Assembly: GCA_943736015.1 (NCBI GenBank)
Contig: OX031059.1
Coordinates: 41,675,159 to 41,739,158, forward strand
Length of the DNA stretch: 64,000 nt
Direction: 5' to 3'
Source: Tridacna crocea
Taxonomy: Eukaryota; Mollusca; Bivalvia; Cardiida; Cardiidae
The notes beneath the pieces are model-generated. The model saw only the letters and a program-made list of their open reading frames with translations, had not been told where the DNA came from and searched no databases. Of the stretch, positions 55,301-59,490 are shown piece after piece. A program made the position numbers and the translations under genes. Each line of letters opens with the position of its first letter. Within the stretch, counting starts at the first letter, position 1.

Positions 55301-57087
55301 GTTGCCCTACCATCAGCTACTATAACTTGGCAAGTATCCTTAAATAAAGTATATTAGAAACACAATGTGGCTGTAAAATTCAGTCATTGCAAAAAGAAAA
55401 GGGGCTCTTTTAGGAGAGGCATAGACCAAGATCAGACTTCAAAAACTATGCAGACTTATCTCTGTACTGTCTCATTCAGACAAGCCTTACGTTAAAAATC
55501 TTTCTTTGTTTAATTAACACATTACCGTACAATCCCTACTTTTGACAACTCTGAGAAAGAAGTCTTAAGAAAACATTGTGGGAAAAGGAAAAAATGCTGG
55601 TTATCAGCATTTGATCCTTTACCCATGATGTTTTCTACCCTTCACAAAACAAGTATCAAATTTTCCGTCACTTTTATTTTGCCATCTACAAATGCTGTCA
55701 ATTCAGACCAGTCTACAATTTTGTTGTTTGGTAAAGAGTTAAATTGATCAAATATTCAGCCTTAACCCTTTCCCAAACAAGCCCTGGTTTTTACGTGTCT
55801 GCAGTACAAGTCTTTTGAAAACACTGTGGGAAAAGGAGAAATTGCTTGTAACGAGCAATTTCACCTTTTCCCACAGTGTTTTCTAACCCATTTTGAGAAC
55901 TTTCTGCCATTTTTATCAAATTTTAAATTGTTGTCTGCAAACTCTTTGAGTTGGGAAGAGTCTAAAATTTATTGTTTGGGAAAGGGTTAAAAGAGATTAA
56001 GTTTGTATATTTGGGGATGAAGGAGTCAGTAGATAGATTCTAACTTTCACATGAAGCTCAAACATACAGAAACAAGTGCAGTCTTGATTACCCTTTTACC
56101 AGAAGAGAAAATTTTAGCCTTGTCCAAACTCAAAGCGCTTGCAAATGACAACTGCAATGGGGCTCAAACTGTGCAGTATTTGTTTGAAATGGTAGAAAAC
56201 GATGTGGGAAAAGGAGAAAATGCTGGTTTACAGTATTTTCTCCTTTTCCCACAATTTTTTTCATAGGCTTCTTTCTTGGGGTCGATAAAAAGGCAGCACT
56301 GTGCAGTAGATATTAAATAAACTACTTTGTGCACTTGTTCTATTTTTGCTTTGCAGCCTGAAACAGAAGACAAAATTTTAAACTTAAACAAGGTATGTGT
56401 TTGGAAGGAAATATGGTGTGAAAAGGAGGAAATCCTGATGACCACCCTTTTCTTCTTTTTCAAGAATATTTTTAGTGTTCTCATTGCAAGCAGGCCATAA
56501 AAATAGGGGTGTAACAAAATACTTTTCAAAATATTTCCATGAAGTGATACATATTTAAGTATTTTTTAGATTTCATGCTAGAATTTCATTAAGAGCTTAT
56601 ACATTTCTGTCCCATGATCAATAATATATGTTGATCATGTTCAGCAGTATTCAAATTTGTAACATAATGTCAACTCTGTTCTGAAAAAACAGACAGCGAA
56701 ATGACCATTACATTATTTAAACATCAAATTGCACCTCTAAACTGGATGAAAGCAAATAGTTTCTTATTTCTTTAGGAATTGTTTGGTAAAGGCTTAACCT
56801 TGCAAAGAAAATGGTATTTTGTAATATTTATAATTGTTTTACATGAAAATTTGAATTATATGGCAAATCTTTACAATGTGCTCCTTCAAAGCATTATTCT
56901 TTATACTCTTTTTTTTTCACTGAACAATATACTTACAGAGGATGTTGCAAGTATCTGTAACTCCAGCTCGTCACACTCTAACAACTTCTGTACCATCTTC
57001 AAGAAACTTTCCACAAACAGGTTCAATGAATAATCGTGACAAGAGACGAGAAGCTGATCTAACGCATCCATTGCTATTTTCACAAGT
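19205..57087 (-). CDS. EFR3: EFR3 homologue, 19 exons, 5' end missing
   Basis: EFR3 is a palmitoylated plasma-membrane protein built of ARM/HEAT-like helical repeats. With TTC7 and FAM126 it holds phosphatidylinositol 4-kinase III alpha at the membrane to make PI4P. Nineteen minus-strand exons join without any phase conflict into 727 codons plus TGA. Diagnostic stretches, compared from memory with vertebrate EFR3A/B, include IAMDALDQLL, IEEDAPSYHRRYDFFVSKFS, WEPIHMDKIVPSLLYNM, HMDNHKLWTPNTF..CFKIIMYSVQ, SNLPDYQKIEIMMFVM, APFEEI and the C-terminus FPDLYVY. The N-terminal Cys cluster used for palmitoylation and about 75 residues should lie in exon(s) beyond the window. No disabling change is seen, so the gene looks functional. 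Introns range from about 0.2 to 12.5 kb. Confidence 0.93.
20042..20151 (-). CDS. EFR3: EFR3 exon with charged helix and APFEEI motif
   Basis: Phase 1 entry, phase 0 exit, donor AAA|GTAAGA. It encodes a KKEEEERRRHEILQTFR helix followed by APFEEIVARSEAK, which aligns with the vertebrate KAPFEEIAAHCESK region. Confidence 0.92.
20790..20957. mobile_element. TTAA-hairpin MITE, reverse, shortened
   Basis: Left TTAACCCATTATC, with the ACAATCCC arm largely lost. Tip is GCTGATAACCTCC. Right end ggtaaaaatgtta is decayed. Confidence 0.6.
21031..21259. mobile_element. TTAA-hairpin MITE, reverse
   Basis: TTAACCCTTTACC left and GGGGTTAA right. Hairpin tip is GCTGGTAACTAGC. Located in the EFR3 intron between exons 20042 and 21424. 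Confidence 0.88.
21424..21472 (-). CDS. EFR3: EFR3 microexon-sized exon (49 bp)
   Basis: Acceptor tattgcag, donor G|GTGAGG, phase 0 in and 1 out. Encodes CEEVTVESLKKML, matching the EEITVEALKKAI block of vertebrate EFR3. Confidence 0.88.
21473..22300. other. EFR3 intron, largely unassigned
   Basis: No repeat family was recognised between about 21480 and 22240. The 111-residue plus-strand ORF at 21640-21975 has no family signature and lies inside the intron, so it is not called. Confidence 0.4.
22497..22582 (-). CDS. EFR3: EFR3 exon with tandem acceptor
   Basis: Phase 1 entry, phase 0 exit, donor AGG|GTGAGT. Encodes TKSISDIQSITLEIE, like the RRKSIVDTVSLQVD segment of vertebrates. Two acceptors lie 6 bp apart (gatacag|atacag|atgg), so proteins with or without two extra residues are possible. 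The other boundary would be 22576. Confidence 0.88.
22614..22842. mobile_element. TTAA-hairpin MITE, reverse
   Basis: TTAACTCTTCACC and GGAAAGGGTTAA ends. Hairpin near 22668-22735 has one extra C on the distal side. It sits only 31 bp upstream (in transcription order) of the tandem acceptor at 22582. Confidence 0.88.
23622..23806. mobile_element. TTAA-hairpin MITE, forward, hairpin collapsed
   Basis: TTAA at both ends but 185 bp long. The centre reads acattgtggttccttttcct, showing loss of most of one hairpin side. Confidence 0.8.
23932..24157. mobile_element. TTAA-hairpin MITE, subfamily A, forward
   Basis: The left end ctctttatcaaacgac lacks TTAA, while the right end GGTAATGGGTTAA is intact. 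Hairpin tip is GCTGGTTACCAGC. Confidence 0.82.
24256..24527. mobile_element. GC-rich double-hairpin MITE, copy 1
   Basis: Terminal inverted repeats read ATATGGAGTGCAACACGCG and its complement. Inside are two separate hairpins with the shared stem word GGATTAGCCTG. GC content is clearly above the AT-rich surroundings. The flanking atat/TA suggests a TA-type target. It is unrelated in sequence to the TTAA family. Confidence 0.8.
24531..24798. mobile_element. TGTGACCCATCA-terminated MITE
   Basis: Ends TGTGACCCATCATGC and its near complement (tgtgatgggtcaca). The next bases inside, aaaaaagggacc and ggtccctttttg, also pair. A hairpin on the left (gtgtcaatcctggtc / gaccagggttgacac) lies at about 24577-24630. 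It abuts the GC-rich double-hairpin element. Confidence 0.75.
25572..25717 (-). CDS. EFR3: EFR3 exon after the phase-2 junction of exon 31780
   Basis: 2-base phase entry completed by T, phase 1 exit at GATA|GTAAGC. Encodes LKDKWLFQQEIMSEIVAADG and YDVSRLATPF, aligning with the SLGGSGYSVERLSVPYVP region. A second GT (GTAACG) lies 9 bp before the chosen donor and would also be in frame. Confidence 0.9.
26290..26514. mobile_element. TTAA-hairpin MITE, reverse
   Basis: Left TTAACTCTTTACCACACAATCC (doubled as ttaattaa). The right end ggtaaagagagaac has lost TTAA. Hairpin tip is GCTGGTTACCAGC. Confidence 0.8.
26660..27340. repeat. EFR3 intron with decayed MITE pieces
   Basis: A GAGCCATGCTCT-family fragment lies at about 26740-26830 (caggctaacatgggttgata) and a decayed hairpin MITE at 27140-27255. 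The rest is unassigned. Confidence 0.45.
27345..28462. repeat. Pearl-like tandem array, ~155-bp units
   Basis: A short left piece ends in gtggggggtataatg near 27645, then a second begins tagagctatcactaaatgtg near 27700. Units with gttatggttctt recur near 27990, 28140 and 28296 (spacing 150-157 bp), each including ttactagctttt and gacaaaaat. It closes with cagacggaaagggtgactcc and gtggggggtataat at about 28445-28462. Confidence 0.7.
28463..30332. repeat. EFR3 intron, decayed MITEs and unassigned DNA
   Basis: Weak hairpin-MITE remnants lie at 28555-28700, 29030-29235, 29820-30055 and 30056-30215. A GA microsatellite (gagagagagaga) is near 29730. Nothing is recognised at 28760-29020 or 29270-29700. 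Confidence 0.45.
30333..30754. mobile_element. Older TTAA-hairpin MITE split by a younger one
   Basis: The left part, 30333-30506, runs from aaccctttcccaaacaatg to cctcaaggttgTTAA. The right part, 30727-30754, continues aataagcgattgtttggtaaagggTTAA. Removing 30503-30726 and one TTAA restores the normal order of the ACAATCCC arm. Confidence 0.82.
30503..30726. mobile_element. TTAA-hairpin MITE, subfamily B, nested
   Basis: TTAACCCTTTACCCATAAGAC left and GGAGTAAACGGTTAA right. Tip is GAAATTGCTCGTCATGAGCAATTTC. It is inserted into the TTAA of an older copy. Confidence 0.87.
30751..30979. mobile_element. TTAA-hairpin MITE, reverse
   Basis: TTAACCCTCTCCC and GGAAAGGGTTAA ends, with a near-perfect hairpin at about 30807-30872. 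It shares its left TTAA with the older element just before it. Confidence 0.88.
31176..31403. mobile_element. TTAA-hairpin MITE, reverse
   Basis: The left end is tataaactcttcacc (TTAA lost). The right is GGTGAAGGGTTAA. Tip is GCTGGTCACTAGC. Confidence 0.78.
31535..31758. mobile_element. TTAA-hairpin MITE, reverse
   Basis: TTAACCAATTACC and GGTAAAGAGTTAA ends, with a perfect hairpin near 31590-31653. Its end is only 21 bp from the EFR3 exon at 31780. Confidence 0.88.
31780..31856 (-). CDS. EFR3: EFR3 exon with APHLLPD motif
   Basis: Acceptor tttcttttttctag, phase 0 in, 2 out, donor AG|GTCAGT. Encodes VIESRRNDAPHLLPDFAF, matching VIEIRTMEAPYFLPEHIF of vertebrates. Confidence 0.92.
31942..32058. 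mobile_element. GAGCCATGCTCT MITE, complete copy
   Basis: Terminal inverted repeats TGAGCCATGCTCTGGAAAAA and the complement of tatcaagagcatggctca. Just inside, aagggggct pairs with agccccctt. About 117 bp, no coding. The dispersed fragments elsewhere match it. Confidence 0.78.
32380..32508 (-). CDS. EFR3: EFR3 exon, hydrophobic helical repeat
   Basis: Acceptor atttcag, donor GGG|GTAAGT, 43 codons in phase 0. Encodes LPLTHKCAIHAVVSCFLTLL then CQLCDLQQLNQYVYG. This aligns with LPMFHRCGIMALVAAYLNFV of vertebrates. It carries no start codon and is open only within its splice sites. Confidence 0.88.
32644..32935. mobile_element. GC-rich double-hairpin MITE, copy 2 (diverged)
   Basis: It keeps gaggctaatccgagacgacac-type stems, but the left hairpin is damaged. 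The right terminus is tandemly duplicated (ttttggcatgatgcaagcca, then ttttggcatgttgcaagcca). Confidence 0.7.
33146..33375. mobile_element. TTAA-hairpin MITE, subfamily B
   Basis: TTAACCCTTTACTCC and GGTAAAGGGTTAA ends. Tip is GAAATTGCTCATCACAAGCAATTTC. It runs in the opposite orientation to 30503-30726 and lies about 170 bp from the exon at 33544. Confidence 0.88.
33544..33705 (-). CDS. EFR3: EFR3 exon, NYELLYTSLALITIE-equivalent
   Basis: Acceptor atttcag, donor CAG|GTATGT, 54 codons in phase 0. Encodes FEALYCTIALISVEMGCKEL and VVELVRLALDMQ, matching the vertebrate YELLYTSLALITIELANEEV block. Confidence 0.94.
33918..33993 (-). CDS. EFR3: EFR3 exon with RQD-x3-FMKK motif
   Basis: Acceptor tttaaacag, 1-base entry, phase 0 exit at AAG|GTATTT. 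Encodes IKGEKVHRQDILFMKK, as in KIKREKICRQDTSFMKK. Confidence 0.92.
34059..34262. mobile_element. TTAA-hairpin MITE, reverse, right end cut
   Basis: TTAACCCATCACC left and hairpin intact. It ends at cacttgtcaaaattttc just before the GC-rich double-hairpin element, without GGTAA...TTAA. Confidence 0.8.
34271..34544. mobile_element. GC-rich double-hairpin MITE, copy 3
   Basis: Best-preserved copy with copy 1. Termini CATATGGAGTGCAACACGCG and its complement. Stem 1 is GATTAGCCTGCGCAGTTCG with its mirror, and stem 2 is GTGTCGTTTCGG...CCGAGACGACAC. The same orientation as copy 1. Confidence 0.82.
34703..34935. mobile_element. TTAA-hairpin MITE, reverse
   Basis: Left ttcaactctttaccag (TTAA lost), right GTAAAGAGTTAA. 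Hairpin flank reads attgtgggaaaagg with mirror, tip GCTGGTAACCAGC. Confidence 0.82.
34997..35442. mobile_element. Older TTAA-hairpin MITE split by a younger one
   Basis: The left part, 34997-35173, ends cttcttcTTAA. The right part, 35405-35442, continues gggacattaaaaattgcg to GGTAAAGGGTTAA. Removing 35170-35404 with one TTAA restores the arm order (cttctt..ggg..cattaaaa..gattgtgtgg). Confidence 0.78.
35170..35404. mobile_element. TTAA-hairpin MITE, reverse, nested
   Basis: TTAACTCTTTACC and GGTAAAGAGTTAA ends. A (ga)n expansion sits in the ACAATCCC arm near 35211-35224. Located about 120 bp from the exon at 35527. Confidence 0.87.
35527..35699 (-). CDS. EFR3: EFR3 exon, largest in the window
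   Basis: Phase 0 in, 2 out at CA|GTAAGT. Encodes VATKYKTVTMSNAFPPEFLQ then PLLRMSLL and DRHDNTPKLRHL, matching VTSGYKAKTIVTALPGSFLD and DRHDNRAKLRGI. Confidence 0.94.
35864..36091. mobile_element. TTAA-hairpin MITE, reverse
   Basis: TTAACCCATTACC and GGTAAAGAGTTAA ends, both perfect. One mismatch lies in the stem (actatggg against cccacagt). Confidence 0.9.
36926..36977 (-). CDS. EFR3: EFR3 small exon (52 bp)
   Basis: Acceptor tgttttcag, 1-base entry, phase 0 exit. Encodes IQMDAQLQTMLLKTLLK, like RRIQIMLLRSLLMV. The donor AAG|GTTATT is weak but is the only one that keeps frame with the exon at 35527. Confidence 0.88.
37094..37546. mobile_element. Older TTAA-hairpin MITE split by a younger one
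   Basis: The left part, 37094-37294, runs from TTAACTCTGTACC to tttccagggtcaTTAA. The right part, 37519-37546, is aacttgggattgtgtggtaaaggaTTAA. Without the insert and one TTAA the arm reads agggtcattaaaacttggga, the family's normal sequence. Confidence 0.87.
37291..37518. mobile_element. TTAA-hairpin MITE, subfamily A, forward, nested
   Basis: TTAACTCTTTACC and GTAAAGGGTTAA ends, with the tip GCTGGTTACCAGC in a near-perfect stem. It is inserted at the TTAA of the older copy. Confidence 0.9.
37972..38068 (-). CDS. EFR3: EFR3 exon with SNLPDYQ motif
   Basis: Acceptor cattctag, 2-base entry, phase 2 exit at GG|GTATGC. Encodes SNLPDYQKIEIMMFVMAKFP, as in SNLPDYQRSEIMMFIMGKVP. Continuous ORFs that extend past the donor (to 37823) are intron read-through. 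Confidence 0.94.
38233..38262. repeat. CA microsatellite
   Basis: (ac)n run, cacacacacacacaaacaca, in an EFR3 intron. A smaller related run is near 11545-11560. Confidence 0.8.
38465..38692. mobile_element. TTAA-hairpin MITE, reverse
   Basis: Left ttttgccacacaatcccaac lacks TTAA. Right GGTAAAGAGTTAA is intact. Tip is GCTGCTAACCAGC. Confidence 0.8.
39020..39255. mobile_element. TTAA-hairpin MITE, reverse, with duplicated stem side
   Basis: Ends are decayed. The distal stem is partly duplicated (ctcctttttccacattttct then tctttttccacaatgttttc near 39115-39155). It lies about 25 bp from the exon at 39278. Confidence 0.72.
39278..39406 (-). CDS. EFR3: EFR3 exon with VFNTLVKHLR motif
   Basis: 1-base phase entry (G|GT), phase 1 exit at ATAG|GTAAGA. 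Encodes PSVLDVFNTLVKHLRFSLD, as in PTVLEVFNTLLKHLRLSVE. The acidic linker that follows is shorter than in vertebrates. Confidence 0.94.
40036..40171 (-). CDS. EFR3: EFR3 exon, HLDAHVRDSP segment
   Basis: Acceptor tgttttcag, phase 0 in, 1 out at ATAG|GTAAAT. Encodes VVIQALMTHLDAHVRDSPDV, then IVEVLFESVLIAAGASI, as in HVIQEILGHLDARKKDAP and LLEAVAIAAKGSIG. Confidence 0.94.
40238..40466. mobile_element. TTAA-hairpin MITE, subfamily A, forward
   Basis: TTAACTCATTATC and GGTAATGGGTTAA ends. Tip is GCCGGTTACCAGC with one mismatch. Only 66 bp upstream of the exon at 40171. Confidence 0.88.
40905..40956. repeat. 26-bp tandem duplication covering an EFR3 splice donor
   Basis: gataaaaaataatacagtac (40905 on) is repeated as gataaaaaataatacattac (40931 on), each followed by ctg. 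On the minus strand this gives two CAG|GTA donors 26 nt apart. Confidence 0.85.
40951..41029 (-). CDS. EFR3: EFR3 exon with HMDNHKLWTP motif
   Basis: Acceptor tttttctag, 1-base entry, phase 0 exit at CAG|GTAATG. Encodes HMDNHKLWTPNTFSTKCFKI and IMYSVQ, as in HLDHHKLWDPNEFAVHCFKIIMYSIQ. A duplicated donor follows 26 nt downstream and would shift the frame if used. Confidence 0.95.
41316..41544. mobile_element. TTAA-hairpin MITE, subfamily B
   Basis: TTAACCCTTTACCCAATAAG and GGAGTAAAGGGTTAA ends. Tip GAAATTGCTCGTCACGAGCAATTTC is fully self-complementary, the best B copy in the window. Confidence 0.9.
41574..41802. mobile_element. TTAA-hairpin MITE, subfamily A, forward
   Basis: TTAACTCATTACC and GGTAATGGGTTAA ends. 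Hairpin near 41679-41745. It lies 28 bp from the donor of the exon at 41831. Confidence 0.9.
41831..41962 (-). CDS. EFR3: EFR3 exon with FRDLVCRASYGNIKAV
   Basis: 1-base completion of AG|C on entry, 2-base exit at CTAGT|GTAGGT. Encodes AETVFRDLVCRASYGNIKAV, as in AENCFRELLGRATFGNMNNAV. The donor was fixed by frame with the next exon. Confidence 0.92.
42279..42508. mobile_element. TTAA-hairpin MITE, reverse
   Basis: TTAACCCATTACC and GGTAATGAGTTAA ends. One extra C lies on the distal stem side. A further decayed copy follows at 42535-42635. Confidence 0.88.
42709..42846 (-). CDS. EFR3: EFR3 exon with RKTVSDDLQINIWEP
   Basis: Acceptor gtttctag, 1-base entry, 2-base exit at AG|GTAATA. Encodes GLQGVVRKTVSDDLQINIWE and PIHMDKIVPSLLYNM, as in GVVRKTVNDELRATIWEPQHMDKIVPSLLFNM. 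The most strongly conserved exon here. Confidence 0.96.
42970..43195. mobile_element. TTAA-hairpin MITE, reverse, decayed ends
   Basis: ccctttaccaaacaaccc left, cgtttgtcagagttaatt right. Stem of the hairpin differs on the two sides (attgctggtaaagg against ccacaacattt). Confidence 0.7.
43196..43680. other. EFR3 intron, unassigned
   Basis: No repeat was recognised at 43200-43590. A truncated left arm of a hairpin MITE lies at 43594-43670. Confidence 0.4.
43686..43914. mobile_element. TTAA-hairpin MITE, subfamily A, forward
   Basis: TTAACTCTTTACC and GGTAATGGGTTAA ends, tip GCTGGTTACCAGC. Close to a family consensus. Both strands stay open across it by chance. Confidence 0.92.
44293..44414 (-). 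CDS. EFR3: EFR3 exon with EEDAPSYHRRYDFFVSKFS
   Basis: Acceptor ctttcag, phase 0 in, 2 out at AA|GTAAGG. It continues directly from the exon at 56937 (TSS|FIKYSN), like TNSFVKFANIEEDTPSYHRR of vertebrates. Confidence 0.96.
44506..44732. mobile_element. TTAA-hairpin MITE, subfamily A, forward
   Basis: Ends acactttaccaaac and GGTAAAGAGTTGAA; both TTAA motifs decayed. Tip is GATGGTTACCAGC with two extra A in the stem. Confidence 0.78.
45200..45426. mobile_element. TTAA-hairpin MITE, reverse
   Basis: TTAACCCTTTACC and GGTAAAGAGTTAA ends. Tip is GCTGGTAACCAGC. Confidence 0.9.
46327..46552. mobile_element. TTAA-hairpin MITE, reverse, damaged hairpin
   Basis: TTAA at both ends. The centre reads attctggtaacattttctcc, with one side of the tip lost. 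Confidence 0.82.
47042..47269. mobile_element. TTAA-hairpin MITE, reverse, diverged
   Basis: TTAACCCTTACC left and aaaggaTTAA right. Tip is ccaggaaccagc with several stem changes. Confidence 0.78.
47570..47797. mobile_element. TTAA-hairpin MITE, subfamily C
   Basis: TTAACCCTTTTCC and GGAAAGGGTTAA ends. Tip is GAAATTGCTCGTAACGAGCAATTTC in a stem with GTGGGAAAAG, fully self-complementary. Confidence 0.9.
47938..48155. mobile_element. TTAA-hairpin MITE, reverse, truncated
   Basis: Left tagccctttaccacacaatg. Half the tip is lost (aaaatgctgttttctttttt). Right end degraded. Confidence 0.62.
48499..48727. mobile_element. TTAA-hairpin MITE, subfamily A, forward
   Basis: TTAACTCTTTTCC and GTAAAGAGTTAA ends. 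Tip is GCTGGTTACTAGT with two changes. Confidence 0.86.
48728..50260. other. EFR3 intron, mostly unassigned
   Basis: A mobile-element-like segment with caccattttttcggggaatc and cattccccaagaccccctag lies near 49070-49120, too little to classify. Decayed hairpin-MITE pieces lie near 49890-50130. No gene signal is seen at 49140-49860. Confidence 0.4.
50261..50490. mobile_element. TTAA-hairpin MITE, subfamily A, forward
   Basis: Left TTAACTCTTTACC. Right end GGTAAAGGGTTGA has one changed base. Tip is GCTGGTTACTAGC. Confidence 0.84.
50745..51345. repeat. Degenerate satellite, ~35-bp unit (block 1)
   Basis: Unit approximately ggctaaatactatgacatca followed by cataggaacccaact. About 15 diverged units with indels. 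The recurring words are tatgaca, gacatcaca and ggctaaatact. Confidence 0.8.
51346..51990. other. Non-repetitive interruption of the satellite
   Basis: About 645 bp without the 35-bp unit and with no recognised element. No clear terminal inverted repeats or target duplication at the edges. Confidence 0.45.
51991..52214. repeat. Degenerate satellite, ~35-bp unit (block 2)
   Basis: The same unit resumes (gacatcacataggaaccc, aactggctaaata) and stops at the terminal inverted repeat at 52215. A last partial unit reappears at about 53722-53770 beyond the element. Confidence 0.8.
52215..53720. mobile_element. 1.5-kb terminal-inverted-repeat element inside the satellite
   Basis: Ends TAGTGTTTATTCTAGA and TCTAGAATAATCACTA (15 of 16 pair). 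attacaa stands just outside each end, which would be a 7-bp target duplication allowing for ct at the left. Subterminal GC-rich stretches share cctccctgcccctttttc in direct, not inverted, orientation. No transposase reading frame is seen. The class is uncertain; the TSD length is nearest to hAT-like elements. Confidence 0.65.
53770..55056. other. EFR3 intron, unassigned
   Basis: No known family and no gene signal through 54900. A decayed hairpin-MITE piece lies at 54905-55005. Confidence 0.4.
55057..55293. mobile_element. TTAA-hairpin MITE, reverse, expanded tip
   Basis: Left ccttacccattaccgcac, right GGCAATGAGTTAA. The tip is enlarged to GCTGGTAACCTGCTAAACCAG by a local duplication. Confidence 0.78.
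55514..55742. mobile_element. TTAA-hairpin MITE, reverse
   Basis: TTAACACATTACC and GGTAAAGAGTTAA ends. Tip is GCTGGTTATCAGC. The distal stem has diverged (gatcctttacccatgatg). Confidence 0.85.
55762..55990. mobile_element. TTAA-hairpin MITE, subfamily C
   Basis: TTAACCCTTTCCC and GGAAAGGGTTAA ends. Tip is GAAATTGCTTGTAACGAGCAATTTC with one G.T-type mismatch. 19 bp from the previous element. Confidence 0.9.
56090..56315. mobile_element. TTAA-hairpin MITE, forward, decayed ends
   Basis: accagaagagaaaattttag to tgcagtagatatta. Tip is GCTGGTTTACAGT. TTAA absent on the left. Confidence 0.68.
56937..57087 (-). CDS. EFR3: EFR3 first exon in the window (IAMDALDQLL)
   Basis: Acceptor gatttacag, 1-base entry (so an upstream exon is required), phase 0 exit at TCCTCT|GTAAGT. 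Encodes LVKIAMDALDQLLVSC and LFVESFLKMVQKLLE, as in YVLIAMEALDQLLMACHSQS and FVESFLHMVAKLLE. In human EFR3A this lies about 75 residues after the start codon. Confidence 0.95.
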
Positions 57088-57775
57088 CTGTAAATCAGAA
57101 ACACACAATTTTATTAAGATGTTAAGACAAACTTAAACTATCAATTTGTATCAATTATGCTGACAAAGCGGCTGACAAGAATTGTATGATAAAAGACAAA
57201 TCTACTGTGAAATAATCATCTGTCAGTGGAACAGGAACACAGAGAACAAAATTCCAATAACAAGTGCCCAGGAAACAAAACTGTCTCTGAACCCTTTGCC
57301 ACACAATCCTAACTTTCAACATCCCTGCAAAGGAGAGTTTCTAAAACACTGTTGGAAAGCGGAAAATGCTGGTAAAAGTTCCCTACACTATTTACTATAT
57401 AAGTAGTATATCATTTATAATACATTCAGTTTTCATCGCAGTTCAATTTTTCTAATGTACCAAATACATTTATTCCTCATTATCACTAATTTCCACAGAG
57501 AAATATGATGTTGATATTTGCATACAACTTTTGCCCTTCAAGCCTGAATTAGATGAATTATGTACTTAAACAAAGCAGACAGTATAGAGCCAAGATTAAC
57601 CCTTAACCACACAATCCTGACTTTAATTGTATTGTGCAGTCTGATCTTGATTTACACTGGCTACAAAGGTAATTAGGATTTTTAAGGAATCAAATGACAA
57701 ATTTTTTAGACTCATTCCAACTGAAGGCAATCGCAGATGACAAATTACAAGTTGTTCAAACAGCGCAATTTGTCT

Positions 57776-58002
57776 AAACCCTTTATCGCACAATCCCAAC
57801 TTCTACAACCCTAAGAAAGGAAGCCTTTGAAAACACTGCGGGAAAAGGAATAAATGTTGGTAACCAGCATTTTCTCCTTTTCCCACAATGTTTTCCACCC
57901 TATCAAAGTCAAAAATCATCATATTAACAAGATTTCATGTGTTGTCTGCAGATGCTTTAAATTTGGTCCAGTCGAAAATTTTGTCATATCGTAAAGAGTT
58001 AA
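57776..58002. mobile_element. TTAA-hairpin MITE, reverse
   Basis: Left ctaaaccctttatcgc, right GTAAAGAGTTAA. Tip is GTTGGTAACCAGC. Confidence 0.8.
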
Positions 58003-58140
58003 ATGATATAAAACATTATCACCATTGGATAGGGGAGAAAATGCTGAATACCAGCACTTTCTCCTATTCCAACAATGTTTTAAAAAGCTTTATTCTTCAC
58101 TGCTTTTAAAACTTTGGATTATTTGGCATAGAGTTAATGT

Positions 58141-58369
58141 TTAACTCTTTACCAAACGACAAATTTATAGAGTGGTCCAAATTGAAAGCATTTGCAGAAG
58201 ACAAAATAAATGTGACTGAAAAATCGAAATTTGATTTAGGAAGGGTATAAAACATTGTGGGAAAAGGAGAAAATGCTGGTTACCAGCATTTTCTCCTTTT
58301 CCCACAGTGTTTTCTAAAGGCTTCTTTCTCAGGGTCGTCAAAAGTCGGGATTGTATGGTAATGGGTTAA
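58141..58369. mobile_element. TTAA-hairpin MITE, subfamily A, forward
   Basis: TTAACTCTTTACC and GGTAATGGGTTAA ends, tip GCTGGTTACCAGC. Near consensus. Confidence 0.92.
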
Positions 58370-58577
58370 AGGTAAATAACTAAATTTTATAAAAATATTT
58401 TCAAAGCAGTTTGCAACATGTTTTTCTTGAGGTAAAAGGGTTGATCTGATGCATACAGCTTTAGAAAACAGCCTCCAGCTCCCTGTGAATGAGGAAATAT
58501 CATAAACAAGAAATGCAACAACTGTTAAGCTGATGAAGTATGTGAGGAGACAGTATTATTGTATGCTTTCTTTGAGT

Positions 58578-58806
58578 TTAACCCATTACCACACAATCCC
58601 TACTTTTGACAACTCCGAGAAAGAAGTCTTTAGAAAACATTGTGGGGAAAGGAGAAAATGCTGGTGACCAGCATTTTCTCCTTTTCCCACAATGTTTTCT
58701 ACTCTTCACGACACAAATTTCAAATTTTCAGCCACTTTTATTTTGTCATCTGCAACTGCTTTCGAATTGGACAAGCCTACAATTTTGTTGTTTGGTACTG
58801 GGTTAA
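58578..58806. mobile_element. TTAA-hairpin MITE, reverse
   Basis: TTAACCCATTACC and GGTACTGGGTTAA ends. Tip is GCTGGTGACCAGC. Confidence 0.9.
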
Positions 58807-58961
58807 GGTGGATTTGTGAGTGCTGTATCAGCATTGATTATTTTTTATTATTGTTGGTTCTCTGTTACAAACAAACAACATGAATTATTGTTGTTTTGAT
58901 GAAGGGACAAAAATGACCTTGTGGCATAATGCACTTTAACTTCCACTTTTCACTGTAATCC

Positions 58962-59191
58962 TTAACCCTTTACCACTCAATCCCTACTTTTGACACCCCT
59001 GAGGAAGAAGCCTTTTGAAAACACTGTGGGAAAAGGAAAAAATGCTGGTAACCAGCATTTTCTCCTTTTCCCACACTGTTTTCTACCTTTCCCAAAAACA
59101 AATTTCAATTTTTCAGTCACCTTTATTTTGTTGTCTGCAAATGCTTTCAGTTTGGACCAGTCTAAATTGTTCTCGTGTGGTAATGGGTTAA
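58962..59191. mobile_element. TTAA-hairpin MITE, reverse
   Basis: TTAACCCTTTACC and GGTAATGGGTTAA ends. Tip is GCTGGTAACCAGC. Confidence 0.92.
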
Positions 59192-59204
59192 CCAAGCCCA
59201 GAAA

Positions 59205-59490
59205 GCACAATTGGCACCATATAGGACTTGAGATTAGGAGGTTGAAGGTTTGATCCTTGGCTTGGCCAAATTCTGTCCATGGCTATAAGATAGTTATTGC
59301 AACAGAATTCATTCCTCTCTCACCACTGAACATTGTTTCGACAATAGTCATGTGGTAAAGTAGCCAGTGGCTTGGAAAGAATATTACTGATAACAGAAAC
59401 TACAGGATAGCATGGATAGGTGCCCTTGCCGCCACAGTATAACTGGAATAATGTTGAAATTGGCATTAAACACCATACAATCAAACAGTC
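59205..59490 (+). repeat. SINE family 2, second copy
   Basis: B-box-like aaggtttgatccttggc near 59247, then tagccagtggcttgg and gcatggataggtgcccttgc, ending aaacaccatacaatcaaaca. Same block order as 8095-8415. Confidence 0.62.

Larger units (their letters stand above)
44415..56936. other. 12.5-kb EFR3 intron, nearly all repeats
   Basis: The first intron visible in transcription order. It contains at least ten TTAA-hairpin MITEs, the 35-bp satellite, the 1.5-kb terminal-inverted-repeat element and about 4 kb of unassigned AT-rich DNA. I found no additional EFR3-like exon inside it, and the flanking exon phases (0/0) need none. Confidence 0.7.
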
